Positions 1 to 8,488 are shown, counted from the first letter of the stretch. The stretch: DNA of 34,349 nt from an uncultured Clostridia bacterium (GCA_944383955.1 CALWRP010000166.1:1-34349); one strand, 5' to 3'. Notes: a model not told the origin generated them from the sequence alone. Numbers and translations are program-made.

Positions 1-123
1 CCAACGCCAAACACCGGGAGGTCACTATTCTTTAACTATTATATCGTGCTGTGCCACATAGGTCAAGCGGGTTTCATGCCCCTTTGGTGCCTTGGAGCGC
101 AGCGGAAAGGAATGGTCATAAGC

Positions 124-1494
124 ATGAAGGACAGGACAGCTCCCGAAGAGACCATGGACGCCTTCTGCGAGACGGTTGAGCGCTGGAACGAGGAGGAGGA
201 ATACTCCCTGTGCATCAGGACGCTCGAGGCGATCCCGGAGGAAAAACGCGACTACCGGGTGATTTACCTCCTCGCGCGCGCCTATCAGAACCTGGTTCTG
301 TACGGCGATCAGGGCTCGGGAGCGAGCGAGGACGAGGAGGAGATCGAGGCCTGCATGGGCAAGGCGCTCGAGCTGCTCGACGCCATCTGGGACGAGGGCA
401 TCGACCAGCCGGAGTGGAACGAGCTGGCCGCCTACTCCTATTTCTGCCTGGAGGAGTATGCGCTGAGCGTGCGCCATGCCAAGCGCTGGATCAAGCTCGA
501 CCCGGAGAACGAGGAAGCGGCCGACATGCTGGAGGTGATCGAGGAGCGCTGGCGTCAGGCGATCGAGGACGAGGAGGAGGAAGCCGAAGACGAGCCTGAT
601 GACGAGCCCGAGGACGAGCCTGATGACGAACCCGAGGACGAGCCTGATGACGAACCCGAGGACGAACCTGATGACGAACCCGAGGACGAACCTGATGACG
701 AGCCCGAGGATGAGCCTTTCAACGACACGAGAGGCAGAAACACGTCTGAGGGGGAAGATCACGACGAATACTTCAGCGGCGCCGTTCTGCTCGAGAGGCA
801 CGAGATCGATATCAACAAATTCACCAGGCTGATGCAGGACTTCTGGGATCTGAAGGCGGAGAAGCTGCGGGTGGACGCAAACGGCAACTTTATCATGGAA
901 TTCGGGGATCAGCTCATCCTCATGGCCCTGCAAACCACACTGCCGAAGGCGTCTCTGCTGAGCGCGGCCGAGCAAAACAACACCTGGCCCCAGGCGGAAG
1001 ACGCAGTCCGGCGGTATCGCGGCGCCATCTCGATTGTCACCTCCGGTGCCCAGGAGGAGGCCCTCCACGTCAAAGGGCTGCTCATCAAAATCCTGTACAC
1101 CCTCTGCAAAATGTACAACGCTCTGGCAATCCACCTGAACTCCGTGCTTTACCAGCCGGATTTCTTCCTGCGGGAGGCGCAGTGCCTGTTCCGCGGCGAC
1201 ACGCCCGTCCATCTCATGGTCTGGATCGGCAGGGTGGTGAAGAAGCCGGAATGCTTCTGCTTTACCGCCGGCCTGAACCAGTTCGGCACCAGGGAGATCG
1301 AGATGGTTCCGACCACCAGCGATCCCGACGAGGTCTACCGTTTTCTCACCGAGCTCACGCGCGAAATCCTGGAGGGACGAATCGTCATGCGGACGGAAAC
1401 GTGCATCGGGCCTCCCGGCTGGGACAGATTTATGGTCACCTGCAGCGACGGAATTGTCCACGACGAAAAAACGTTCAAAATGAAATATTGGTAA
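124..1494 (+). CDS. TPR / acidic-repeat / DUF4261 protein
   Basis: Protein of 456 residues with three visible parts. Residues about 1-150 are helical and TPR-like (for example the stretch around YSYFCLEEYALSVRHAKRWIKLDPENEEA), normally a protein-protein interaction fold. Residues about 150-200 are almost entirely E, D and P, built on the octamer EDEPDDEP. The C-terminal ~230 residues resemble DUF4261, including the family-like motif FCFTAGLNQFGTREIEM. I chose ATG 124, preceded by GGAAAGG; ATG 112 sits on top of that site and the frame also opens further upstream at 46. No signal peptide or membrane segment, so probably cytoplasmic. Function is unknown; a role as an adaptor or immunity-type protein would be a guess. 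The gene is alone, ending in a hairpin at 1517-1565. Confidence 0.8.
   Translation: MKDRTAPEETMDAFCETVERWNEEEEYSLCIRTLEAIPEEKRDYRVIYLLARAYQNLVLYGDQGSGASEDEEEIEACMGKALELLDAIWDEGIDQPEWNELAAYSYFCLEEYALSVRHAKRWIKLDPENEEAADMLEVIEERWRQAIEDEEEEAEDEPDDEPEDEPDDEPEDEPDDEPEDEPDDEPEDEPDDEPEDEPFNDTRGRNTSEGEDHDEYFSGAVLLERHEIDINKFTRLMQDFWDLKAEKLRVDANGNFIMEFGDQLILMALQTTLPKASLLSAAEQNNTWPQAEDAVRRYRGAISIVTSGAQEEALHVKGLLIKILYTLCKMYNALAIHLNSVLYQPDFFLREAQCLFRGDTPVHLMVWIGRVVKKPECFCFTAGLNQFGTREIEMVPTTSDPDEVYRFLTELTREILEGRIVMRTETCIGPPGWDRFMVTCSDGIVHDEKTFKMKYW
586..717 (+). repeat. 24-bp in-frame tandem repeat, 5.5 copies
   Basis: Five full 24-bp units begin at 586, 610, 634, 658 and 682, with a half unit at 706-717. 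They encode EDEPDDEP repeats inside the DUF4261 gene. Units differ only by GAG/GAA and GAC/GAT changes. Copy number could change by slippage without breaking the frame. Confidence 0.95.
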
Positions 1495-1516
1495 GAGCCG
1501 CCGCGAAATGCGCCGG

Positions 1517-1565
1517 CAGAGAGAAGCCGCGGGGAGCCGTCACAGCTCCCCGCGGCTTCTCTCTG
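1517..1565. terminator. 21-bp perfect hairpin between convergent genes
   Basis: Arms 1517-1537 and 1545-1565 are perfectly complementary with a 7-nt loop. It lies between the ends of the DUF4261 gene (plus) and the XRE gene (minus), so termination is likely, but neither strand has a T-run, which makes intrinsic termination less certain. Confidence 0.6.
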
Positions 1566-1621
1566 CCCGGAATAAAGTCGTTCGCCTTCCCCCGCACAGG
1601 CAGCCGCTCCGTTTTCCGCGG

Positions 1622-2482
1622 TCAGGCCGCGCAGCCGCCGCGGTTGGCCATCGCCTGCAGCGCCGCGGCAAGCGCGAGGCACAGCGTGACGCCCCAGCTG
1701 CCGGACGTCATATAGTCCGTGCCGAACGCCAGCGGCGCGACAGAGAGCAAAACCGCCACCAGCGTGCAGACGAACAGCGCGTTCCTCCAGCGCCCCGCCT
1801 TCCTGAACCGAAGGAGGGCGGGAATGCCGCCGGCCAGACAGAAGACGGTGAGAATCCCCGTCAGAAGCGGGGCGAAATTCGCGTATCCGAACGCCACGAG
1901 ATCGAAATAGGACACCGTCACCCGGAGCCGCTCCTCCGGGGAGGGAGCAAAGACGAGCACCGCCCCGATCGGCAGCAGCTCCAGCACAAACGCGAGCGCG
2001 AGGAAGGCCATCCCCGCCGCATACAGAAACAACTCTTTTCGTTTCATCCTTTCCCCTCTCTTCCTCCACACAAAGAGCGCCGCGGCCATCGCCAGCAGCA
2101 CCGGACCGAGCGCGAGCAGCGGGCTGAACGACGCCGTAACCAGCGGCAAGAGCAGCAGAACCACGCCCGCCAGCGCGAGAAGCCCCCACGCCGCGCCGGC
2201 GACCGTCCGCCTGGAATAGCGCAGCGCGTCCACAATCACATGGTCGGTCTCCTCCCGCAGCCGTTCGGGCTCCAGCCGCTTCCCCGCCAGCAGCTCGCCC
2301 ACGGAGACGCCGAGCTCCGCGGCCAGCGGCTCGAGCAGCGAGGCGTCCGGAAGTCCCTTGCCCGTCTCCCAGCGCGAGACGGCCTTATCGGTCACTGAGA
2401 GACGATCGGCAAGCTCCTTCTGCGTCCACCCCTTTTCCTTTCTCAGCTCCGCAGTGAAGCGTCCTGTCTGGCCTGCGTCCAC
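1622..2482 (-). CDS. XRE-family HTH regulator fused to a membrane domain
   Basis: 286 residues. Residues about 5-65 form an XRE (Cro/CI-type) helix-turn-helix (core WTQKELADRLSVTDKAVSRWETGKGLPD). After a short linker come roughly six to seven hydrophobic segments (about 95-280) with short basic loops, so the DNA-binding domain is probably tethered to the cytoplasmic membrane. This is a known Firmicute layout, but the ligand and targets are not predictable here. Start is GTG at 2482, 8 nt after AGGAGG. It has its own extended -10 promoter at 2506-2514, and the lack of a repressed neighbour suggests autoregulation or a distant target. Function of the membrane part is unknown. Confidence 0.85.
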   Translation of the reverse strand: MDAGQTGRFTAELRKEKGWTQKELADRLSVTDKAVSRWETGKGLPDASLLEPLAAELGVSVGELLAGKRLEPERLREETDHVIVDALRYSRRTVAGAAWGLLALAGVVLLLLPLVTASFSPLLALGPVLLAMAAALFVWRKRGERMKRKELFLYAAGMAFLALAFVLELLPIGAVLVFAPSPEERLRVTVSYFDLVAFGYANFAPLLTGILTVFCLAGGIPALLRFRKAGRWRNALFVCTLVAVLLSVAPLAFGTDYMTSGSWGVTLCLALAAALQAMANRGGCAA

Positions 2483-2505
2483 CGGCCTCCCCTCCTTTCG
2501 GTCTC

Positions 2506-2514
2506 ATTATAGCA
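2506..2514 (-). promoter_or_regulatory. Extended -10 promoter for the XRE gene
   Basis: On the minus strand TGC-TATAAT (extended -10) lies 23 bases upstream of the GTG start. No good -35 is present, as expected for a TGn promoter. Transcription would start just downstream of the terminator at 2525-2559. Confidence 0.65.
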
Positions 2515-2524
2515 TAAACGCATC

Positions 2525-2559
2525 AAAAAAGCACCCTACGAATCGTAGAGTGCTTTTTT
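2525..2559. terminator. Intrinsic terminator with A/T tails on both sides
   Basis: Arms 2525-2541 and 2543-2559 pair with one internal mismatch, flanked by six A and six T. On the minus strand it ends the beta-lactamase-like transcript and insulates the XRE promoter. Confidence 0.85.
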
Positions 2560-2665
2560 CACGCCAAAATGCAGCGCCGCTCACAGATCAGATGTTTCCC
2601 GGATGTGCTCGGCCGCCTCGGCGGCAGTGAGATCAGCGAGCCCCCCTCCCTCGGCCTGCTCGGGA

Positions 2666-3688
2666 TTACGCGAGCCTGTAGGAACCCGTTTCTTCCTTCA
2701 GAACGGGCGCAATCTCCCGCCCCAGCTGCCACACATTCTGCTCCAGATTGCTGACCGCCGTCACGATCGTCCCGTCGGCGTACCGTTTGGACAGGAAGCT
2801 CACGCCGGGGTCGAGCCCCTCGAAATAGGGGAGGAAGCCCTCCGGCGCGCGCTCCAGCCACACGCCGTATCCGTAGAATTCCTTTCCGTCGCCCGCGTGC
2901 AGAGACGTCATCTCCGCCAGCATCGCGGGGGACAGAAGCCGGCCGCCGTACAGGCCCTCCCAGAAGCGCCGCACATCGAGGACGGTGGTGAAAGCGCCGC
3001 CCGCGCCCGTGCCCTTTGCGTCCACGCTGTAAATGTTGGTATAGTATTCGCCTCTCTGCGCGTCGAAGCAATAGGCGTTCGCACAGCGGGCGGGCAGGCG
3101 ATCCAGCTCAAAATAGCCGGTATCCTCCATCCCGCAGGGCGCGAACACCGCCTGGCGCAGATACTCGTCGAAGGCAAGGCCGGTGAGCTGCTCTGTCAGC
3201 AGGCCCAGCACCACAAACCCGGCGTTGTTGTACTGGAAGCGCTCCCCTCTCGGAAAAGCCATCGGCTTCGAAAGGAACAGGGGCAGCAGATCGCGTGAGG
3301 AACGAATGCGGTAATTCGGGAAATCCCGCCACAGCCCGGCGTAATCGTCCATCACGCTCTCGTCGAAATAATCGGGAAGCCCGGAGGTGTGCGTCAGAAG
3401 CTCGCGCACGGTGATGGAATCGTCGATGGAGCCCCAGTCGAGCGGCAGGCACGCGCCGATCGTGTCGTCCAGAGAAAGCCTTCCCTCCTCCACGAGGCGC
3501 AGAACGCCGGCGGCGACAAACGCCTTTCCCGCGGACGCCGTGGGGAAGCGCGTGTCCAGCGCGTTGCGCCATCCGTTCGCCCGGTCCGCAAAGCCGTAAG
3601 CGCCCTCAAACAGGGTCTCCTCCCCTTTTGTGATCAGCACACAGCCGCTGAAATCCTCCGGAATCAGCTGCCGAATTTTCTCCTTCAT
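2666..3688 (-). CDS. Serine beta-lactamase / penicillin-binding-like hydrolase
   Basis: 340 residues of the beta-lactamase (class C / AmpC-like) family. Residues S52-A-G-K55 form the SxxK nucleophile motif, and Y153-N-N155 matches YxN. The third motif (KTG or HxG in relatives) is not clear; GLDPGVSF occupies its usual place. No signal peptide or membrane segment is visible, so this is probably a cytoplasmic esterase or peptidase-like member rather than a resistance beta-lactamase. ATG 3688 is chosen because GGAGGAG lies just upstream; the frame continues 13 codons further without a better site. It is transcribed alone from a strong promoter (3742-3770) and ends at the terminator at 2525-2559. 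Substrate unknown. Confidence 0.85.
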   Translation of the reverse strand: MKEKIRQLIPEDFSGCVLITKGEETLFEGAYGFADRANGWRNALDTRFPTASAGKAFVAAGVLRLVEEGRLSLDDTIGACLPLDWGSIDDSITVRELLTHTSGLPDYFDESVMDDYAGLWRDFPNYRIRSSRDLLPLFLSKPMAFPRGERFQYNNAGFVVLGLLTEQLTGLAFDEYLRQAVFAPCGMEDTGYFELDRLPARCANAYCFDAQRGEYYTNIYSVDAKGTGAGGAFTTVLDVRRFWEGLYGGRLLSPAMLAEMTSLHAGDGKEFYGYGVWLERAPEGFLPYFEGLDPGVSFLSKRYADGTIVTAVSNLEQNVWQLGREIAPVLKEETGSYRLA

Positions 3689-3741
3689 TTCATTCACTCC
3701 TCCCCGTGCGGCGCAGCCGCATGGCAACCGGCTTTTCCACC

Positions 3742-3770
3742 ATGATACGTGATTGCCGCCGGGAAGTCAA
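3742..3770 (-). promoter_or_regulatory. Sigma-A-type promoter for the beta-lactamase-like gene
   Basis: Minus strand TTGACT (3765-3770), 17-bp spacer, TATCAT (3742-3747). It lies between the BceB-like stop (3869) and the hydrolase start (3688). Confidence 0.7.
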
Positions 3771-3868
3771 GCAGAGCGCCGCGCCATTTGGGGCAGCGGG
3801 GCGCCGCAATCCCTTTTGCGGGACGCGAGCGGTGCGAAGAGGACGGCATGGCCCGCGGCAGCGCCGCG

Positions 3869-5911
3869 TTATCCCCTCCGTCTGGGCCGGATGATGCCCT
3901 GGGCGGCAAAGCAGGTGGCCAGCAGATAGCCGCCGTAGATGAGGACGAGGACGAGAGCCGTGGCCGCCGCGCCGGGGAGGATGTCGATCGGCAGCTCATC
4001 CAAAAACGAGCGGCGCAGCGCCTCGAGGCCCACGGCGGCGTGGACGAGGGCCAGGGAGAGCGGCAGGCAGACGCAGAGCGTGATCTGCGTGAACAGGGCG
4101 CGGCGCACCGCCTTCTCCTTCGCGCCCAGGCGGCGCAGCAGCCGGTAGCTCTCGGCGCGGTCCGCCGCCTCCGAGAGCTGCTGCAGGCCGAGGACGGCGG
4201 CGCTGGTGATGAGAAAGACGAGGCCGATGTAGACGCCCAGGAAGAGAATCACCGTCTTGACGCTGACGCTGCTGTCGATCATCTGCGTCTGGGTTGAGAG
4301 AATATCATAGGGACGCCAGTTCCTGCCGGAGGCCGTTTCCGCGCGCTCCTCGGTATAGACGGCGGCGAGCGCCGCCGCGAAGGCGTCCCCGTCCGCCCGG
4401 CTGTCAAACTGGACGTTGAGCAGCTGGGAGGAAACGGGGAGCGCCTGCGCAAACGCATCGGGGAGAACCAGGGCGATGTGTCCGAGCCCGAGGCCTGTGG
4501 TAAACGGCTCCGTCAGGCAGGCGCCCGCCGCGGTGAACGTCCTTCCCTCCACCGTCACGGTCACGCCGGAGGACGGCAGCGCCGCGAGATCCTGCGCCAT
4601 CGTCGATTTCACCCAGAACAGGTATTCATCCTCCCCCAGCTCCACCTCCGGCTGGTTGGCCAGGCGGCGCATGGCGTTATACTGGCTCGCGGGAAGAATG
4701 ACGCACGAGGCGGCCAGGACGTCCTCCCCCTCCGCCGTATACCCGCTGTCCTCGTAAAGCAGGGCCGCGGCGTCAAAAAAACGGAAGGCGCCTTCAAACC
4801 GCGCATCGGCCCGGTGAATCTCCATCTGGCTCGAGGAGCGGACGAGCTCATCGAACGCAATGCCGTCGGCGCGCAGCGTACCCTCGATGGAGAGCGCGGG
4901 CTTGCGCTCCCCGTCCGTCGTGTACATCAGGCTCGCGCCATACGGATACTGCTGCCGGGCCTGCTCGCTGAAGCCCTCCGCCATGCTCATGCCGCCCGCG
5001 AGGGAGCAGATGGTGAGAAAGAGCATCAGGCAGATCACGCTCATGGAGAGGATGGCCGTGTTCACGCGCGAATTGACCTGCCGCAGCACAAAGCAGTTGA
5101 GGCCGCGGAAATAAAAGCGCGGAAACAGCCGCGGCAGCACGTTCAGCAGGCCGGACAGCGAAAAGAAGAACAGCACGGTGCCGACGCAGCCGAGGATAAT
5201 CTGGCTGCCGAGATCGCGGGAGAAGATGCCCGTTTGCAGCACCCAGAGATACGCCGTGGCCAGGCAGGCCACGGAGAGCAGGAAGAACACGGGATAGCGG
5301 AGCCTTCCCCGCCGGGCGGGCGTCTCGTTGCGGCGGGCGGCCGTCAGAAGCTCCGTGAGGCGGCAGCGCGTGACTGTGGCGGTGTTGAAGACCATGACGA
5401 CGGCGAAGATCACGCCGAAGCACAGCGCCGTCTTTGCCAGCGCCGCGGGGGAAAACACGAAGTGGAAGGACGTCAGATCCGCCTCAAAGAGGCGGGCCGT
5501 GACAACGGAGACCATCTGCGAGAGGAAAACGCCGCCCGTCAGCCCCGCCGCGAGGGCGAAGAGGCCGATGAGAAAGGTCTCCGCGATCAGAATGCGCGAG
5601 ACGCCGCCGCGCTCCATGCCGAGCAGCAGGTAGAGGCCGAGCTCCTGCTTCCTGCGCTTCATCAGGAAGCGGTTGGCGTAGACGACGAGCAGGCCGAGCA
5701 CAATGGCCACGAAGACGGACACATAGGTCATCATGGAGATCATCTGCTCCACGTAATATTTCTGCGACTCGTTCAGGGCGATCATCGCCTGCTGGGCGTC
5801 GATGGAATTGAAGACGTAAAACAGGCAGACGCCGAAGGCCAGCGTGAGAAAATAGACGGCGAAATCGCGCACGCTGCGGGCGGCGTTGCGCAGGGCAAGC
5901 TTACAGAGCAT
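3869..5911 (-). CDS. BceB-like ABC transporter permease (FtsX family)
   Basis: 680 residues with the topology typical of Bce-type permeases: one N-terminal helix, further helices up to about residue 310 (ending near ICSLAGGMSMAEG), then a large ~230-residue extracellular domain, then three C-terminal helices starting around TVILFLGVYIGLVF. In this family the extracellular domain and helices sense antimicrobial peptides that bind lipid II-cycle intermediates, and the transporter protects the target and activates the partner kinase. ATG 5911 is taken as the start; the open frame begins at GTG 5923 but that codon overlaps the GGAGG site. It overlaps the ATPase gene by 11 bp, indicating translational coupling. 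The exact peptide is unknown. Confidence 0.88.
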   Translation of the reverse strand: MLCKLALRNAARSVRDFAVYFLTLAFGVCLFYVFNSIDAQQAMIALNESQKYYVEQMISMMTYVSVFVAIVLGLLVVYANRFLMKRRKQELGLYLLLGMERGGVSRILIAETFLIGLFALAAGLTGGVFLSQMVSVVTARLFEADLTSFHFVFSPAALAKTALCFGVIFAVVMVFNTATVTRCRLTELLTAARRNETPARRGRLRYPVFFLLSVACLATAYLWVLQTGIFSRDLGSQIILGCVGTVLFFFSLSGLLNVLPRLFPRFYFRGLNCFVLRQVNSRVNTAILSMSVICLMLFLTICSLAGGMSMAEGFSEQARQQYPYGASLMYTTDGERKPALSIEGTLRADGIAFDELVRSSSQMEIHRADARFEGAFRFFDAAALLYEDSGYTAEGEDVLAASCVILPASQYNAMRRLANQPEVELGEDEYLFWVKSTMAQDLAALPSSGVTVTVEGRTFTAAGACLTEPFTTGLGLGHIALVLPDAFAQALPVSSQLLNVQFDSRADGDAFAAALAAVYTEERAETASGRNWRPYDILSTQTQMIDSSVSVKTVILFLGVYIGLVFLITSAAVLGLQQLSEAADRAESYRLLRRLGAKEKAVRRALFTQITLCVCLPLSLALVHAAVGLEALRRSFLDELPIDILPGAAATALVLVLIYGGYLLATCFAAQGIIRPRRRG

Positions 5912-6668
5912 GGGCGCCGTCACCTCCCAGCAGCGAGACGACCTCGATGATGCGGTCGAAAAACTCCTTGCGTCCGGCTTCCCCGCGGCGCAGCTCGCTG
6001 AACAGCCTGCCGTCCTTGATGAAGAGGATGCGCCCGCAGTAGCTGGCGGTGAAGGCGTCGTGCGTCACCATGAGGATCGTCGCGCCGAGGACCGTGTTGA
6101 GCGTGCGCAGGCTCTCGAGCAGGACGCGGGCGCTGCGGGAATCGAGCGAGCCGGTCGGCTCGTCGGCGAGGATCAGGGAGGGGTTCCCCGCGATGGCCCG
6201 CGCCGCCGCCACGCGCTGCTTCTCGCCGCCGGAGAGCTGATACGGATACTTGGGCAGGGCCGACGAGACGCCGAGGCGCTGCGCGACCTCCTCCACGCGC
6301 ACGCGGATCTCCTGCGGCGGAACGCGGCGGATCGTCAGCGCGAGGGCGATGTTCTCGAAGGCCGTCAGCGTGTCGAGGAGGTTGAAGTCCTGAAAGATGA
6401 AGCCGAGCTCCTCGCGGCGGAAGGCGCTCAGCCGCCGCTCGCCGAGGGCGGTGACGTCGCGGCCGCCGACGAAGATGTGGCCGGCGGAAACGCGGTCGAT
6501 CGTCGCGATGCAGTTGAGCAGCGTCGTCTTGCCGCTGCCCGACGCGCCCATGACGCCGACAAACTCCCCCTTCTCCACCGTGAAGCTGATATCGTCGACC
6601 GCCTTCGTGACCGTGCCGCGGCTGCCGTAATATTTTTCCACATTGCGAACCGATAAAACAGGCTCCAT
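5901..6668 (-). CDS. BceA-like ABC transporter ATPase
   Basis: 255 residues, with Walker A GASGSGKTT, the ABC signature LSGGEKQRVAAARA and Walker B LILADEPTGSLDS, all complete. The sequence matches the MacB/BceA-type ATPases that pair with FtsX-like permeases. It powers the adjacent permease. Start ATG 6668 follows AAGGAG by 10 nt; upstream in-frame codons lack a ribosome site. It is the first gene of a two-gene unit with its own promoter (6721-6729), and the probable BceR box lies upstream of that promoter over the end of the kinase gene. Confidence 0.92.
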   Translation of the reverse strand: MEPVLSVRNVEKYYGSRGTVTKAVDDISFTVEKGEFVGVMGASGSGKTTLLNCIATIDRVSAGHIFVGGRDVTALGERRLSAFRREELGFIFQDFNLLDTLTAFENIALALTIRRVPPQEIRVRVEEVAQRLGVSSALPKYPYQLSGGEKQRVAAARAIAGNPSLILADEPTGSLDSRSARVLLESLRTLNTVLGATILMVTHDAFTASYCGRILFIKDGRLFSELRRGEAGRKEFFDRIIEVVSLLGGDGAHAL

Positions 6669-6720
6669 TGTCCACTCACTCCTTGCCGGGCCCGCCCTGC
6701 GGCCGGGCCCTGATGCTCTC

Positions 6721-6729
6721 ATTGTAGCA
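6721..6729 (-). promoter_or_regulatory. Extended -10 promoter for the BceAB-like genes
   Basis: Minus strand TGC-TACAAT about 50 bases upstream of the ATPase ATG, with a poor -35. This is the arrangement expected of an activator-dependent promoter. The leader contains a GC-rich hairpin (GGGCCCG and CGGGCCC arms). Confidence 0.65.
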
Positions 6730-6761
6730 GACCGGCGCCCGCCTTTTCCATCGATCCCGGC

Positions 6762-7796
6762 TTACCGTTTTCTTACACTTTCGTAACATACGCCCTCGAT
6801 CAGGCTGCTGCGCGGAAAGCGGAGGGAGACGCTCGTGCCCCCACCCGGCGGCGAGGCAACCGAGAAGCCGACCTCCATCTTCCCGCACAGAACGCGGCAC
6901 AGATAGAGCCCCATCCCGCTCGCGCGCGAGCCGGAGCGCCCGTTCTGCCCGGTGAAGCCCTTGTCGCAGACGCGCGGCAGATCCTCCGGCGGGATGCCCG
7001 GCCCGTTGTCGCTCACCGTGAGCACGACGCACTCCGGCTCCTCTGCGCCGGAAAAGCGCAGGCGCAGGCCCTCGCCCGCATATTTGACGGCGTTTGTGAC
7101 AAGCTGGGTGAGAATGAAGTCGATCCATTTCTGGTCGGCGGCCACGGGCAGCCCGAGATTCTCCCGCTCCACGGCGGCGCGGCTCTCGATGAGCAGATCC
7201 GCGTTGCGGCGCAGCACGGAGGAGACCAGCTCCCCGAGCGTGACGCGGCGCAGCAGAAAGTCCTTCTCCACCTGGCGGCTGCGGGCGTAGAACATCGACT
7301 GCTCCACCAGGGCGTCGATGCGCCGCAGCTCGCGGGTCAGCGGGCGCGAAATCTCGCCGGGGTGGTTCTCCACCAGCAGCAGAGCCGAGGCGATCGGCGT
7401 TTTGACCTCGTGCACCCAGGTTTCCACATACTCGCGGTATTCCTCCTGCGCGCGGCGGCAGGCGGCCACCTCGTCGTGCATGCTCTTGCCCGCCTCGCAC
7501 AGGGCGCGCCAGCACAGCCTCCCCTCGGGGAAATCGGGCTCGTCGAGCGTGTCCGGCAGCAGATATTTGCGGTCGATGGCCTGCAGATTGCGCGCCAGCT
7601 CCTGATAAAAGCGGCGCTTTTGCAGATATTCCAGCAGCAGGGCGGCCAGAAGGCCCGCCACAAAGACGCCGCTGACGAAGAAGGCGGCGTATCCGTCCGC
7701 TCCCAGGCCCGAGAGGAGCATCCCGCAGAACAAGGCCGTGCCCAGAGAGACCAGCAGGAACAGCCACTTGCCGCCCAAAAAACGCAGAAAGCTCAT
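6762..7796 (-). CDS. Intramembrane-sensing histidine kinase (BceS-like)
   Basis: 344 residues. Two transmembrane helices at about 10-30 and 36-56 are joined by only a few extracytoplasmic residues, so the protein has no sensor domain of its own. This is typical of Bce-type kinases, which take their signal from the transporter. The H-box HEVKTPIAS puts the phospho-acceptor at about H129. The N-box (TNAVKYAGEG), G1 (SDNGPGIPPEDL) and G2 (SGMGLYLCR) ATP-binding motifs are present. The start ATG overlaps the regulator's stop as ATGA (7793-7796), so the two are co-translated. Expected partner: the regulator at 7793-8452. Confidence 0.92.
   Translation of the reverse strand: MSFLRFLGGKWLFLLVSLGTALFCGMLLSGLGADGYAAFFVSGVFVAGLLAALLLEYLQKRRFYQELARNLQAIDRKYLLPDTLDEPDFPEGRLCWRALCEAGKSMHDEVAACRRAQEEYREYVETWVHEVKTPIASALLLVENHPGEISRPLTRELRRIDALVEQSMFYARSRQVEKDFLLRRVTLGELVSSVLRRNADLLIESRAAVERENLGLPVAADQKWIDFILTQLVTNAVKYAGEGLRLRFSGAEEPECVVLTVSDNGPGIPPEDLPRVCDKGFTGQNGRSGSRASGMGLYLCRVLCGKMEVGFSVASPPGGGTSVSLRFPRSSLIEGVCYESVRKR
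6773..6786 (-). promoter_or_regulatory. Probable BceR-type response-regulator box
   Basis: Minus strand reads TTACGAAAGTGTAA, one mismatch from the published BceR-family motif TNACA-N4-TGTAA. It lies about 50 bp upstream of the -10 of the transporter promoter, at the end of the kinase gene. Confidence 0.6.
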
Positions 7797-8452
7797 ATCG
7801 CATACCCCTTGCCGCGGCGCGTGACGAGGAAATCGCGCACGCCGATCTCCTCGAGCTTGCGCCGCAGGCGGTTCATGTTGACGGTGAGCGTGTTGTCGTC
7901 GACAAACTCATCCGACTGCCACAGCTCGTTCATCAGCTCCTCGCGGGAGACGACGCACCCGGCGCTGCGGAAGAGCAGCGAGAGAATCTTACCCTCGTTC
8001 TTCGTCAGCTCCGCCTCGCGGCCCTCGAAGGCGACCGTGCCGCGGGCCGGATCGAAGGTGACGCCCCGGTGCGTGACGCTGCCCGCCTGCAGGCCGCTGC
8101 GCTTGAGCACGGCGGCCGTGTGCGCCAGCAGGATCTGGCGGTTGAAGGGCTTGGCGATGAAGTCGTCCGCCCCGAAGCTCATGCTCAGCAGCTCGTCGGC
8201 CTCCGTGTCCCGGCTTGTGAGCACGATGACCGGCACGCGGGAGACAAGCCGCAGCTCGCGGCAGATGCTGTAGCCGTCCTTGCCGGGCAGCGTGAGATCG
8301 AGCAGCACGAGATCGGGGTTTTCCCGCAGGATCGCCTCCGGCATCCCGCAGAAATCCGTGGGGGCGGCGCATTCATAGCCGTATGTTTCCAGCAGCAGCT
8401 TCAGTTCGCGGCGCAGGACCTCGTCGTCCTCCACCAGCACCAGCTTTGCCAT
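7793..8452 (-). CDS. OmpR-family response regulator (BceR-like)
   Basis: 219 residues. The receiver domain (1-~115) has acidic-pocket residues ED near residue 8-9, phospho-acceptor D52 (LVLLDLTLPGKDG) and the conserved KPF lysine. The C-terminal winged helix is OmpR-type, ending with NTLTVNMNRLRRKLEEIG. It probably binds the box at 6773-6786 and activates the downstream ABC transporter. ATG 8452 follows AAGGAGGAG at good spacing; upstream in-frame codons do not. It is first in the regulator-kinase operon, with its own extended -10 promoter. Confidence 0.92.
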   Translation of the reverse strand: MAKLVLVEDDEVLRRELKLLLETYGYECAAPTDFCGMPEAILRENPDLVLLDLTLPGKDGYSICRELRLVSRVPVIVLTSRDTEADELLSMSFGADDFIAKPFNRQILLAHTAAVLKRSGLQAGSVTHRGVTFDPARGTVAFEGREAELTKNEGKILSLLFRSAGCVVSREELMNELWQSDEFVDDNTLTVNMNRLRRKLEEIGVRDFLVTRRGKGYAI

Positions 8453-8488
8453 TGCAGATCTCCTCCTTCGCGGTGTGTTCTGTGCTCT

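Noticed and set aside
1-60. Promoter for the DUF4261 gene near TATTAT at 37-42
   Set aside because: No matching -35 at the right distance and the window begins too close.
586-717. CRISPR-like array
   Set aside because: The 24-bp units are directly abutting, coding and have no spacers.
25-1461. 478-codon minus-strand frame opposite the DUF4261 gene
   Set aside because: Repetitive VIRLVLG-type residues are the reverse reading of the acidic repeat; no ribosome site or family match.
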